Origin: Pseudoscleropodium purum
Taxonomy: Eukaryota > Streptophyta > Bryopsida > Hypnales > Brachytheciaceae
Length of the DNA stretch: 64,000 nt
NCBI GenBank assembly: GCA_963969395.1
Contig: OZ017802.1
Span: forward strand, 1,242,501 to 1,306,500
Direction: 5' to 3'
Part shown: in pieces, positions 25,847 to 36,499 of the stretch
Layout: every line of letters begins with the position of its first letter
Numbering within the stretch: the stretch's first letter is position 1
Translations under genes and position numbers: made by a program
The notes under the pieces: model-generated
Told to the model about the DNA's origin: nothing
Database searches by the model: none
What the model saw: the letters and a program-made list of their open reading frames with translations, nothing else

Positions 25847-25873
25847 TTAATACTACCTAATTATCACTTTAAC

Positions 25874-26800
25874 CCCTAAAGGTTGGAGACTATGTTTTCA
25901 CCAAAAACGCTCCAAAACTACCATTTCTGGTACTAGCATTGACTTTTAGATGAAAAACATTTTTGGATACATTTAACCACAAGATCTTGTAGTAAACTAG
26001 TTTGAAAAGATGTGGAAAAAATTTCAGAATTTTCCACCATGTAGATTGCAAGATATTTACGTTTGAAGTGACAAAAATCATTTTTTTGGCCTTGCGAAAA
26101 ACCGGGTAGCTACACTTCACAAGGTCACATTTGCATGAAAAAATGTCCCAAATGGTGGTGCTTCATTAGATTCATTCTTCAAGGAAAGTTGTCTACATGC
26201 TTGAAAATTTTCAGACCATTTGGAATTGTTCAACATATAGGAAAAAAATAGTAAGTAGAAGGAAGTAGAGAATGATTCAAAACACTAAATTGTTAATAAT
26301 TTAATTATGGAATTGAAAAATGACAATCCCAATGGTGTGGTAATGTAGTAATAAAAAATCTACATCAAGATCTTTTTATTTTTTTCAAAAAATATTAAAA
26401 ATTGAGTTAAATAAAGGACTCCAAAGTTTATTTTAGAGTAGGGAATCCATAATTGCTGGCAAACTAGAGCATCTCATAACTTTCATCTCATAAATCAAAA
26501 TGGAATGATTCAAAGCTTTCCATGTATCCATGAATCTAAATAACCAATTCCAGATTTTTATTTTTGAAAAAAATGATTTTTTAAGAAATTTTTGGGTTGC
26601 CCGCCAAACATTGAAAATGACATATCATACAATAACTTTTGAACTGCATAGTCAAAAGTTATGAAAATTGTTGGACCTCAAAGCTACTCCTCGGGCACAT
26701 GTTGTGCGAAAAATTTAGCAAAAAAGAATAAAAACTCCATTCATAGTGGGCTACCTAAAATCGCTATGTTGCCAAAAAATGCAATTTTGACCTTTAGGGG
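25874..26800 (-). mobile_element. TTAA-family element, complete (927 bp)
   Basis: TTAA lies at 25870-25873 and 26801-26804. Both termini read CCCCTAAAGGT inward, an 11-bp perfect match. The interior is the inverse of the copy at 57493-58412: CTTGCAATCTACATGGTGGAA, AATTTTTTCCACATCTT and ACCCGGTTTTTCGCAAGG (reverse strand) occur in the same order. It lies only 19 bp from the right TTAA of the preceding element. No coding capacity; the 76-codon frame at 25890-26120 is not protein-like. Confidence 0.8.
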
Positions 26801-27039
26801 TTAAGGTGTTGGTTGTTCTATTCATTGATGTGTTCTAATTCATCATTGGTGCACTCTATAAGCATAATCAATGCTCCATCACCCTTCCACTTCCAAAATT
26901 GCCATAAATTCATTTCAGGGTCAAAAATTATGATTAAAATCTGATCACAAGTGTCTCTTATTTCTCTTGCTACTAAAAATAAAATACCACAATTTCTCAT
27001 GAACTGAATTTCACCAAACAGGGTTGATTTTGCTTAGGT

Positions 27040-27994
27040 GAACCATTCCTGAGCCTCTTACCTCACTAAGCTACTCCGTAGATGGGAGGGAGAAGGCCAA
27101 ACCAGGCTCGGCACTGCCCCTACCAAGGAAACGTGGCCACATGTGGGGCCTGAATCCAAAGAGAGAGCCTAAGCTACGCCCAAAATATGCTCTCCCCACT
27201 CGAATTAGACACCTTGTAATATCCACTCGGATGAATGAAACTCATCTTAAGACGAACGAACAGAGTTCGCAGCCCGCGCCAACCCCGCCCCACCTCTCCA
27301 CGAAGCAGCGTCCCTGACCGCAAGCAGACCCAACAAGAGAGAGTGGCCTCGATCTGAAATCCTTTTCCTCACACCCACCCGAACTTGTACACTCTTCCAT
27401 CATTCCGCATCGACATATCAGGACTTTAAGTTTCGTGATCTGACGAAATCCTTGTCACACTGGGATCCGAGTGAGTTTTGAGCGCCTCGGGAAGGGGAAG
27501 ACGGCATTTGGCCGCCATTTGGAGGAGCAGCAGCAACGGCGAGGAATGCGACAATGAAAAGCTTGTTCTGAAGTATCTAGCGTTTACGCTTCATGCACTC
27601 GGGCTGCAGACGTTGTTTGGGGATTTTCGGTCTGTGATTTGGTAGTTGTGGTGGAGAGGTGGTGAGTCCCCGCGTTCATCACGAGATTGGTGTCGAATCT
27701 TCTCGAGTTTATTCTCGCGAATCTGTGGATCTGCCGTCCTGGGTCGCCTTCTGAGTCGCTGCAATTGTTGGGTTCCGTTTGAATTTGGGTTTCGGGGTTG
27801 GATTTCGCGAGTTGAGGTGCGTCTGCCGGGGAATTTCGGCCTGTTCCAGCATTTGAAGGTCTTGAAGAGTTCATTTTCTTTCTGTTGCCGCTGTCGGTCG
27901 GTCGTGTGTTTTGCGTGTTTGGGACTCGTAGTTTTTCTTTCGGAGTTGGGATCATCCCGAGGTCTTCAAGCTGGCCGCCCTGGAGCACAACGAG
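27040..27994 (+). promoter_or_regulatory. Upstream region and 5' leader of the MYB gene
   Basis: Composition becomes GC-rich from about 27040 and stays so into the first exon. I see no convincing TATA box, so the transcription start is unknown. If it lies above about 27540, the leader holds very short upstream open frames (ATG at 27546, three codons; ATG at 27554, five codons; ATG near 27589), which could reduce translation of the main frame. This is conditional on the unmapped start site. Confidence 0.4.
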
Positions 27995-30186
27995 ATGAGC
28001 CGGCGGTGCTCGCACTGCGGCCTGAATGGCCACAACAGCCGGACGTGCCCAGACCGCGGGGTGCGTCTGTTCGGCGTCCGCCTCACGGACGGCATCAGCA
28101 GCAGCAGCAGCATGAACATGCGCAAGAGCGTCAGCATGAACAACCTCAGTCACTACGCCAGCCCACACAATCCTCCGTCCCCGCCGGAGCCTTCGGAGTC
28201 GGGCGCGGCGCCTGATGGCTACGTTTCGGATGGCTTGGTGCAGACGTCCAACAACGCCCGCGAACGGAAAAAAGGTACCTCCCGAGAACCCCTGCCTGAC
28301 CCTTCTATTGCCAAATGCGAAAGGGGAACCTCCTTCTTGGCTTCCCTTTTTTGCTCCACAAGCTCGTGTTTGTGGAAGAAGCTCTGCTAATCTGTTAAGT
28401 TGTGTAGTCGTTTAGCAGTCCGTGTGTGTGTAAGGAGCCCTGGATTGCGAAATGTGAAAGGCAAACCCCCTTCTTGGCTTCCTTTTTTTTCCCACAAACT
28501 CGTGTGCGTGGAAGAAGTTCTCCAAGTCCGTTAAACGGTTAAGTCGTCTAGAAGGTTGGACGTGTGCAAGGAGTCTTGCAAGTTTGGGCTGCAGTTCAGT
28601 ATCGTCGTCGTCGTTTGACGCCATTTCCATTACGGGGAAGAGTGTAGAGTCGGGGACCTCCCTTGTGTAGTATACACAGGCACTTCCATGGAGAGTGTTT
28701 CTTCTAGGGACATTCTGCAGCGGAGGTTCTCGATTCTACATGTGTCCCCCATTTCGTATCTCAGGCACTTGTGAAATCGGGGAATCTATGCCAGGAAGAA
28801 TTCTTGCGCAAGTTTGTTCTGAGAGCTTCATAGTGAGATCTCGACGAGCACACACCACATAGCGTGAAACCAGCGCATTAGTGTAGATGTAACTGTTGAA
28901 TTTACTTTTACATCTGCATCGGAGCTTGTACTTGAAAAAGCGGTGCCAATCTTGAAATGTATTTGACGTCCGATGTCGAGGTCTCGGCAATTGGAATGTG
29001 AGAAAGTTGCATGTTCAGTCTTTGGAATTGAGACGAGAAGATGGTAGTATTTGTAGAGGCTCTTCGCACATTTCGGTTATGCGTTAGTCTAACCATTGGC
29101 TTCGCATTGTGGCAGGGGTACCGTGGACGGAAGATGAGCATCGGCTGTTTCTGCTGGGATTGCAGAAACTGGGGAAAGGTGACTGGCGAGGTATCTCGCG
29201 GAACTTCGTGCAAACGCGTACGCCCACCCAAGTCGCGAGCCATGCGCAGAAGTACTTCATCCGACAAAGCAACATGAACAAGCGAAAGAGACGGTCAAGC
29301 CTGTTTGACATTGTTTCCGAATCGGTATGCGTCAACATTGAATTCTTTCGAAATGTCGAGAGAGACTGTGCTAGTCTCTCTGCGTTAATGTTGTTATTCA
29401 ATTGTTTGGATTACTTGTGCTCACGACTGAGTGCGTTTCTGTGAATTTCAGGGTGTTCCTTCAATTGCTGAGGAGTCGACCTCCGTCGCTGACCAAGAGC
29501 ACAGCAACCCCATTCACCAATTGAGTTTGGGTCCGAGCTCCATGTACTCGCCCGGGGTGCTGTATGAGTCAACCTCAATGCAGGGGTATGGGGGTTTGTC
29601 CGCTCGGCCTTATTCAATGCCCAAGCACATGACGCTTCCCATGGCCCTGCCATTGATGTCCATTGGGAACCCCGGAGCAGTGGTGACAGCCGACCAAGTC
29701 ACCGAAGTGGTTGGGATGGGCTACAGCATGGAAAATGCTTCTAGAAACGGTATGAGTTATAATATGGAGAATGCTTCAAATGAGAGACCAGTTGGGATGA
29801 GCTCCACTATGGAAGGAACTGGAGTGGCCGTTGGGAAGGGCCCTGTTCTGTCCCTGGGGGGCTCCTCAGGACTCCCTAAAATGCCCTTTTCTTTCAACTC
29901 GTGGCCTGGTCAAGGTTTCAGGGTGCCTGTGGGCTCATCTCCACAGAATTCCAACATTGTTAGGCCCACGGCGAAGGTAGCTGCTGTTACTGCTGCACCT
30001 GTCAAGATGGAGGACGATTCGAAGGATATAGCGCAGCTCAGCCTAGGTCTTTCACCTCCTGAGCCTTCGCAATTAACCGCTAAGCTTCTTGACCCACCTT
30101 CCAGACATACGTCTGCGTTCCATGTGAGCTCCTCGTTCGACACGAACAGTATACAACAAGGAGTGAATGCCATCAGCGTGGTTTGA
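27995..30186 (+). CDS. CCHC zinc-knuckle, SHAQKYF-type MYB-related transcription factor
   Basis: Three exons, 27995-28274, 29116-29324 and 29452-30186, joined by GT-AG introns of 841 and 127 bp, encode 407 residues. Residues 5-18 form a C-X2-C-X4-H-X4-C zinc knuckle (CSHC...H...C), followed by the conserved [13 protein letters not shown] block and a serine run. A single MYB repeat begins at W97 ([16 protein letters not shown]) in exon 2 and ends with SHAQKYF at 135-141, then the basic [11 protein letters not shown]. The C-terminal half is S/P/M-rich, with a short MENAS duplication and LSLGL at 359-363, an EAR-type motif expected to recruit corepressors. This architecture defines the MYBS3/KUA1 (MYBH) clade of nuclear factors that bind TATCCA/I-box-like DNA, mostly as repressors in sugar, growth and senescence control. 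Both splice junctions restore the family's frame exactly (KKG-VPW; SES-GVPS). The start has the family's N-terminus, M-S/T-RRCSHC. I leave the symbol open because paralogues of the clade cannot be told apart here. Confidence 0.95.
28302..28577 (+). repeat. Tandem duplication inside intron 1 of the MYB gene
   Basis: Two diverged units of about 138 bp, starting near 28302 and 28440. Both contain ATTGCSAAATG(Y)GAAAGG, CTTCTTGGCTTCC, CTCGTGT(T/G)(T/C)GTGGAAGAAG and GTGTGTAAGGAG-like blocks in order. They lie just inside the 5' end of the intron. I see no splice or coding use of the repeat. Confidence 0.65.
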
Positions 30187-30690
30187 AGGCATCAGTTAGA
30201 ATTTTTTGTTTCGTAGATGAGAGAAGGGTTCAGCGCAACTGCGGTGTAGATGAACGACAGACTGCAATAGAAAGAAAGAGCATTCCGGTTCCCTGTAGAC
30301 TAATTCTTTATGTACATAGTTACATTTATTTTTGTGCCAGAGGCTAGGCAGTTCTTAGCAGTTGTAAAATGACACTGAAGGAGATCATAGCTTTTCAAGT
30401 TCATCAGTGGCCGTGGTTTGTGCAAGATTAGAGCCACATTCCGAATCAGCCAGTTGAGCTAAGAATGGCGTCAGTTGCTACTCATCTGAGAGTTTCTTCT
30501 TGTACTTTTATGAGGTTAATGTACAATTGCTTGGACTGTCTTCTCTACATTGAAGAGAGTAAATCTTGTTTCGCGTGGGCCACTGCCCCTGTCCTGGTTT
30601 CATTACCGCAGGGTTGCTTTTGAATAGAATACTGATTTATATCATTGTTATTATGTCGAATGCAGATGCAGCGATTTCATCGCAAACACG
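30187..30690 (+). other. 3' flank and probable 3' UTR of the MYB gene
   Basis: GC content falls gradually after the stop. TGTA-containing and A/T-rich stretches near 30308-30340 (TATGTACATAGTTACATTTA) and 30480-30560 are compatible with plant polyadenylation signals, but no canonical AATAAA is clear and the transcript end cannot be fixed. Confidence 0.4.
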
Positions 30691-30696
30691 AAATCC

Positions 30697-31410
30697 TCAC
30701 TCATAATTAGTGCAGCCCTCGGGCACCATAGTAATGTTTCTTGGTTGCAGCGCACTCAACTCTCTGCAATGACACACTTTGTAATTGCACATTCCATTTG
30801 GATATGCTGAGCATCTGTCGCGTTGTGTGCATATCCGATTGGAGTCATTGGACAGCTTGCAGTGTTCTGCATGGCAAGTTGTGAACTCGTGTAGAAAGCC
30901 GTGGAGAGGCAGTGTCATTATAGAGGATTGAGTGGGAGCTATGAGTGGGAGCGATTCATTCGCACTAGTCTACTGACAGGAGAGAAATTTGGAAATCTCC
31001 GACTATATTCTGAAGCGTACTTGCAGGCCGGGAATCATGTCCGTCCTGACCCAGTTCGCAAATGGTTGCAGCTCTGACACAGACAATGACCAGAAAAGCT
31101 GCGTTTTCAGCCTGCACTGGATGTGGGGTCCTTTTTCCAGTTGATCAGTGATCATTTGCATGGTCAACTGGGATAGTTCGATTAAGTTAGTGAAGATAAA
31201 AAGACTGGCTGTCGTTTGCATCATGGCTGTACTAAACTTATTACTTGAATCATTAGCATCTGGAGTCCTACCCAGTCTTCCCTAGCAAATAGCAAGGCCT
31301 GCTTGATGGCCGGGGTCATGCAGATCTTCTGCAGGTGGTGCCTTCAAGTTGACTTAAGAAATAACCAGATCTTGCAATGTTTGGAGAGAATATACCCAAC
31401 CCCATCTAAT
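30697..31410 (-). pseudogene. Unrecognised coding remnant with cysteine-rich C-terminus
   Basis: Convergent with the MYB gene. On the minus strand one frame runs from about 31288 to the TGA at 30697, with stops only at 31003 and about 30976. The downstream 73 codons hold eight cysteines spaced C-X4-C-X9-C-X5-C-X7-C-X4-C-X-C-X17-C (from CHAEHC to GCTNYE). The upstream part reads MQTTASLFIFTNLIELSQLT and NWVRTDMIPGLQ, and a neighbouring frame above it reads KQALLFAREDWVGLQ. Composition is richer in GC than the flanks. It could be a gene with a very short (51 nt) intron between 31027 and 30977 that uses GT...AG, or a pseudogene with two stops and a frameshift. I do not recognise the family. Confidence 0.35.
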
Positions 31411-31463
31411 CCTTCACTCAAGGGCAGTCTTGGTGCTGAGGTTTCTCTAAGGTAAGTGCATCC

Positions 31464-31833
31464 AGAGCATCCTTAGTCCTAACGGTATCATATTGGCACT
31501 CCAAATGTATTTCTAACTTTTGACTCATATGTTGATATGTAATTAGATCTTGAGAAATATATCTTTGGAAGTGCATCCCCAAAAGCTCTTCGAGTAGATA
31601 CAAGAAAATTCAAATTTTAGACATTGTTCAACCACTTTAAAAGCAAGGTAAAAGTCAGAAATTATAGAGGTTCTAAAAAATCAAAGTTACCAAAGCAAAA
31701 TTTGGTCATTTACTAAAAGAGCTTTGGGATGCACTTCTAAAGATATATTTCTCAAGATCTAATTATATATGAGTCAAAAGTTAGAAATACATTTGGAGTG
31801 CCAATATGATACCGTTAGGACTAAGGATGCTCT
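31464..31833. mobile_element. MITE with about 120-bp near-identical inverted arms
   Basis: Left arm 31464-31590 and right arm 31717-31833 are inverse copies beginning AGAGCATCCTTAGTCC and ending at AAGCTCTT. They differ by one 8-bp indel and a few substitutions. The spacer of about 125 bp is AT-rich. No target-site duplication is clear, so the superfamily is open; the GAGCATC start occurs in several plant MITE families. High arm identity suggests a fairly young insertion or arm homogenisation. Confidence 0.65.
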
Positions 31834-32922
31834 CATAACTTCAATGGAGCCTCTCATTGCATGAAAAGGGAGGCATGTTCATTTCCATAACATGAAAGTG
31901 TTTTAGCAATATAATGCCCTTCTCTTGAAAATTGATTGAATATGATTAATCAAGATTCAACCATCAAACATTTATATTATGTCTAGTATGCAATGGAAAA
32001 GCAAAGCTTCACTATGAGAATAACATCACTCACCTCTTCCAAGGCTCTCTATGATATTTCTCATATTAGAGCTTTGCTTTTGTATTAACTTGTTCATAAT
32101 CAATACTAGTAGCAATCAAGTATGCTTACTATCGTAAAATATGAATTATTTTTACTCGATCTCATTGGCAAGGTGAAAAAATGTGTTCTCATGCACTTTA
32201 AGACATTGCATGAATAAGTTATGATATTTCAAATTTAATGTTTACAGGTGAAACCAAAATCAACACTAGGCTCTCTTAGGCACTCATAGACTAATTGAAT
32301 ATATCTTGTGTCATCAATAAGTGTTTAGAACTTTGTTCCAAATGTAGGTGTCACATTTGGGGATATGAAGATTATAGGTGCCTACATCTTAGTGAAAATA
32401 TGGACTACAAAAATCAAGGGAAATTACCCATAAAAACTCTAGTGGAAATATCATGTATAGAGATCAAAGAAATGACTTACCCAAGACCAATATGACCAAT
32501 TAGACTAGTCATAATTAGACCATGCAATCATTTTTTTTGTCTATATATACTACATTTTCAATAGGATTTGTACACTTTGAGAAAAATTTAAAGGTGTATG
32601 TCTCGACTAGTGAAAATATGATACATCTAAATTGAAAAAGATTGACAAGAACAATTAACAAGATGTTGTAGTCATTTTCCTAGTCTATACTAACCATATT
32701 TCTATTATTTTTTCTTAAATTGCATTTTGACCTTGATCATATAACTAGAAGGATTATGGAGGGTTCAATAGTACTTGAATCAATTAGAAACAATATGATG
32801 AATATAATGTACAACCATGACATATCTTTGAAAGAATAGACCAAATTTGATTGGGTGTTTAGAGCTAATGTCATTGCTATGTAGGACAAATGGACTTTGA
32901 AATCAACTTGTGTGTTCACAAC
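31834..32922. other. Intergenic, no gene seen
   Basis: AT-rich sequence without a supported feature. Confidence 0.4.
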
Positions 32923-32926
32923 TTAA

Positions 32927-33520
32927 TCCCTAAAGGACCATAAGGTCACCTTGTGGCTTTTGCAACTATATTTGTAAAAAATTCTATATGCTAACTTTAC
33001 TAGCAACTTTTGAACAACAAAGAGACCCTGAATGTTTTTTTCTGTTGAATTCGTTGGTATAATCCAATTGATAAATGATCAAGTATGCAATTTTTGGTGA
33101 ATTTTTTAAGAATAGAAAAGATGCTCAAGGCTATTACTTCACATCTTCATATCTTTTTTTCTACTTTTCAAAATTATTTGAAAAAAATTGCATGTCAATA
33201 TCATTATGAATTTATGATGTGTATCTATGGAAAAAAAATTAGAGTTTTTAGAGCACTTTTAAGCATTCCAATTTCAACATTTCCATTTTAGGGTATGTAT
33301 AGCCTAACCAAACATTTTTCATCAATCTTGTCAATGGTGGCATTTTTTCAAAAATTGTACAGTTTTTTTGATTTTTTTTCATAGAAAAGCTACATAACTC
33401 TTCTTTTATTTCAACCATAGAAATCAAGAAAATTATTCCACACAAATGAGGAATTATGCTTGTTACAAGAGCTAGTCAAAAATTCAAGAGCTATGTTCAA
33501 ACACCCTAGTTCTTTATGGG
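32927..33520. mobile_element. TTAA-family element, internally shorter (594 bp)
   Basis: TTAA at 32923-32926 and 33521-33524. The left terminus is TCCCTAAAGGACC; the right, inward, is CCCATAAAGAACT. The outer flanks are unrelated. The interior is about a third shorter than the 0.92-kb copies and has no coding frame of note. Confidence 0.65.
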
Positions 33521-33616
33521 TTAATATATAGAAGTAGTGTATATACAATATGCTTGATTTTTTTAGTATACATTGAATGCACAATTACGAACTGTGCCAT
33601 TTAGAAAGGATTGATT

Positions 33617-33897
33617 CATTAGAAGAGTTTTTGGGGATCCAGAAGCTTGTTTCGGGCTTGTTCCCCTACAGTTGTTCCCTGCAGCGAAGGAAACGGCCTG
33701 CTGTCTATAAAAAAATTTCATTAGAAAATAAATAAATAAATAAAATTTAGTCTCCAAATGCAAAATTTTTTTAATAAAAATTGGTCAATGATGTGGTAAG
33801 GTCTCGGCCACGTCAGACCGCTGCACTGAACCTGTTTCCTGCATTCGCAGGTTGTGATAACTTACAAGCATCTAGAGGCCCCAAAAATCTTCCAATG
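33617..33897 (-). mobile_element. CATTAG-terminal MITE, copy 1
   Basis: 281 bp with termini CATTAGAAGAGTTTTTGGGG and, inward from the right, CATTGGAAGATTTTTGGGG. It is the inverse of the copy at 35452-35746: both hold TTCGGGCYTRTTCCCCT, a TTGTTCCC block, an A/T-rich middle and ACGTGGCCGAG/CTCGGCCACGT. It lies outside any TTAA element, which shows that this family moves independently. No clear target duplication is visible. Confidence 0.6.
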
Positions 33898-34446
33898 TGT
33901 ATGTTGTTTTAATGTAACTTGGAATGATGCACATAATGAAATAAAATATTATATAACATTTTAGAGGTCTATATGATGTAATTTCTTATTAACCTCTTGT
34001 AGACATAAGTGTAGTTATCATTCTTTTTGTTATAACTTCTTTGAATATTAAATGCCTTAGAACATAAGACAAAACTTGAGTGCTTTATAGAATACAACTT
34101 CTTCAGCCTCTCTAAAATTTACACCAATACAAAAGATGCTAGATTTGGTGATTGAATTATTTTCAAGGTCAAAATTCACAAATATATTTGTAAATATTTG
34201 TGAACATGTTCACTTTTAGATATCAAAATTTCTTTATGATTGGTTAAAAAAATTTCATTTCAATGTTCTTGGTGAAAAATGAAAAAAATGCTTGATATCC
34301 TAAAAAACTTTTTGTCATTCACTAAAGCAATGGTCATTTACATTTTGGGGTAGCAACCAAGTCTTGAACTTTAATAAAACACAACTAAAGTATGATAAAC
34401 ACAATTATATAGAGAAAGCACACCAAATAACCATGCATTACATTCA
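33898..34446. other. Intergenic, no gene seen
   Basis: AT-rich sequence between two MITEs, without a coding frame. Confidence 0.4.
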
Positions 34447-34448
34447 TA

Positions 34449-34699
34449 CTCCCTCCGTCCTAAAATGATTATTTACATTTTTGTTGATATTCTTTTGATC
34501 CAATTTCATTAATTATATTGTGAAAAACATAATTAAGAAAGGTATAAAGTTTTATATTACTAGAATCAATGAAGAACATTACATGGGTTCATTGCAAACT
34601 AAATAAAATAAGGTACAAAGAAGTATTCTTTTAACCTATTCAAAACAACCTTTAAAAACATGACATTCAAAGTGGACAATCATTTAAGAATGGAAGAAG
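34449..34699. mobile_element. Stowaway/mariner-type MITE
   Basis: 251 bp flanked by TA dinucleotides (34447-34448, 34700-34701). The left end is CTCCCTCCGTCCTAAAATGA; the right end, inward, is CTTCTTCCATTCTTAAATGA. CTCCCTCCGT plus a TA target is the signature of plant Stowaway elements mobilised by mariner-like transposases. AT-rich and non-coding. Confidence 0.8.
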
Positions 34700-34701
34700 T
34701 A

Positions 34702-35418
34702 TAATTTGGGAGGTCTTTGTCTTTTTGACCCATAGTACATAGAAGGGCCTAAAATGGATTAAATGGTAGCTCAAAATTTGTATGTTATGAAATGAGTACT
34801 TTCTACTTGATAAAAAAAGGCTGATGTCAGATCACATTAGCAATTTTTTTTTATTCATTGAGGAGGTTTGCTTGTTTGCTTTATTTTTCTTGTTTGTAAC
34901 CACTTCAATTTGAGTTATTGTACTTTCAAATTCAGTAAAAAAATCAAATAAGCTCTCCATTTTTTTCCCCTTATGGTTTGATTCTAATGAAGATTGAAAG
35001 TGACACTCAAAAAATACTAATCTAGAATATTACGATTTAAATTTAAAAGAATCAAAAGAGGAGATTTAACAAGTAAAACAATGACTATTATTATTATAAG
35101 AATACATAAAGTGATATGCCTACAAGGAATCTTCCAACCACGATTGTTGTGGATTGCAAATAGAGGCCTAAAGCATCAAATGTTTGCTTTCTTAGTTGTG
35201 AAATGTTAAAATGTTAAATACACATCCCCATTTTCTTTTTTCTTTTATTTAAAATTTTTTGAAAGAAAAAATATGGTAAAGGATTTAAAAACCAATGTAG
35301 ACATAAAGTCCTCCTAAAAAAATGGATAGTTTTACCATTAAGTAGATGAAAATTCATGAAATATATCTCTTTGAACTTCTTACTACTTGTGTCTATGTAA
35401 ATGAAGATGTGCTTCCTT
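34702..35418. other. Intergenic, no gene seen
   Basis: AT-rich DNA between two MITEs; nothing supported. Confidence 0.4.
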
Positions 35419-35422
35419 TTAA

Positions 35423-35861
35423 CCCATTAAGGACTAGGTCGATGATTGGTACATTAGAAGATTTTTGGGGCCTCCGGATGCTTGCAAGTTATTACAATGT
35501 ACGAACGCAAGAAATAGGTTTGGCGCAATGGTTTGACGTGGCCGAGCCCCTACCACGTCATTGACCAAATTTTATATATTTTATATTTTACATTTTAAAA
35601 TTTTTCTTTTTGCATTTAGAGACTTTTTTTTTTTTTTTTAATGAAAAAGAAAATTCTGACAGCGGGCCGTTCCCCTCACTGTGGGGAACAACTGCAGGGG
35701 AATAGGCCCGAAATAGGCTTCTGAACCCCCCAAAATTCTTGTAATGGATGATTGTGGCTGAAAACAAAAGGTTTTCATTAGTAGTCAGTCTGGCTATTGA
35801 TGAAAATGTGTCATTTTCAACCAAATATTCATTTGCAGTCATTGACCTAATCCTTAATGGA
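35423..35861. mobile_element. TTAA-flanked MITE carrying a nested MITE
   Basis: TTAA at 35419-35422 and 35862-35865. Termini CCCATTAAGGACTAGG and TCCATTAAGGATTAGG (inward) match for about 23 bp including TCGATGA/TCAATGA. Outside 35452-35746 its sequence equals that of the 144-bp element at 58669-58812. The extra 295 bp is an insertion of the CATTAG family. It is a compact, dateable nest of two unrelated MITEs. Confidence 0.75.
35452..35746 (+). mobile_element. CATTAG-terminal MITE, copy 2 (nested)
   Basis: 295 bp, starting CATTAGAAGATTTTTGGGG and, inward from the right, CATTACAAGAATTTTGGGG. It sits in the TTAA MITE at 35423-35861, between TTGGTA and GATGATTG. The matching unoccupied site in the copy at 58669 reads CTGGTAGATGATTG, so the insertion is precise and no duplication is seen. 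It contains the TTTGACGTGGCCGAG block common to the family. Confidence 0.65.
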
Positions 35862-35865
35862 TTAA

Positions 35866-36499
35866 ACATATCCATGCAAGGTAGCATCATCTAAAATTGA
35901 GTGAATCTTAATTACAACTATATTTTTTTGTAATGGGTGTTGTCATATTTGATCATATAAAAGACAAATTGTAACTAAAGATGGATAAGTATAAGAGGTC
36001 AAATTCTAGTAATGGTAGATCTTCTAAAAGTTTTCATAATTTCAACGTCCATATGTTGAACATTGTGCAAAAACATCTACTTCTTTTTAGGATTTTTTAG
36101 GACTTACTTCTAGAAACATGTGGTTTTGAGTGGTCTTACCTTTAAGAGCAAACTTTCATGCTATTTTGGAATTGGAAATGACTTTTCTTATTTTTAAGAA
36201 TTCATTATGTGAGTAGGAAAAAACTGCATTTTAGGAATAGCTTTGCTTTGAAATCAAACTAAAAGCAACCAAAGAGTTGAACTTGAATGTTAAAACATTA
36301 AAAAAAAATGAAGCTTCTAAAGGGCCGCTAGAAAGCCCTCATAGGCCCCAAATCTTATATTTTATTATGCACTTTTATTATTTTTATCCCTATTGCTACT
36401 AAAGTTATGTTGCAATGTTGGATGGTTGTGTAACCCTTAAGTGCTCGGAGGTCTATATTCTAGATGATGAACAGAGCACTTGCAAGCATTATATAGTCT
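35866..36499. other. Intergenic, no gene seen
   Basis: AT-rich. The phrase GTAACCCTTAAGTGCTCGG at 36430 resembles the right-hand terminus of the TTAA element end at 59709 (inward CCCTGGAGTGCTCCGA), but no partner is seen. Confidence 0.35.

Noticed and set aside
27584..28168. 194-codon minus-strand frame opposite MYB exon 1
   Set aside because: It is the antisense of the leader and the GC-rich first exon, whose plus-strand protein is clearly conserved.
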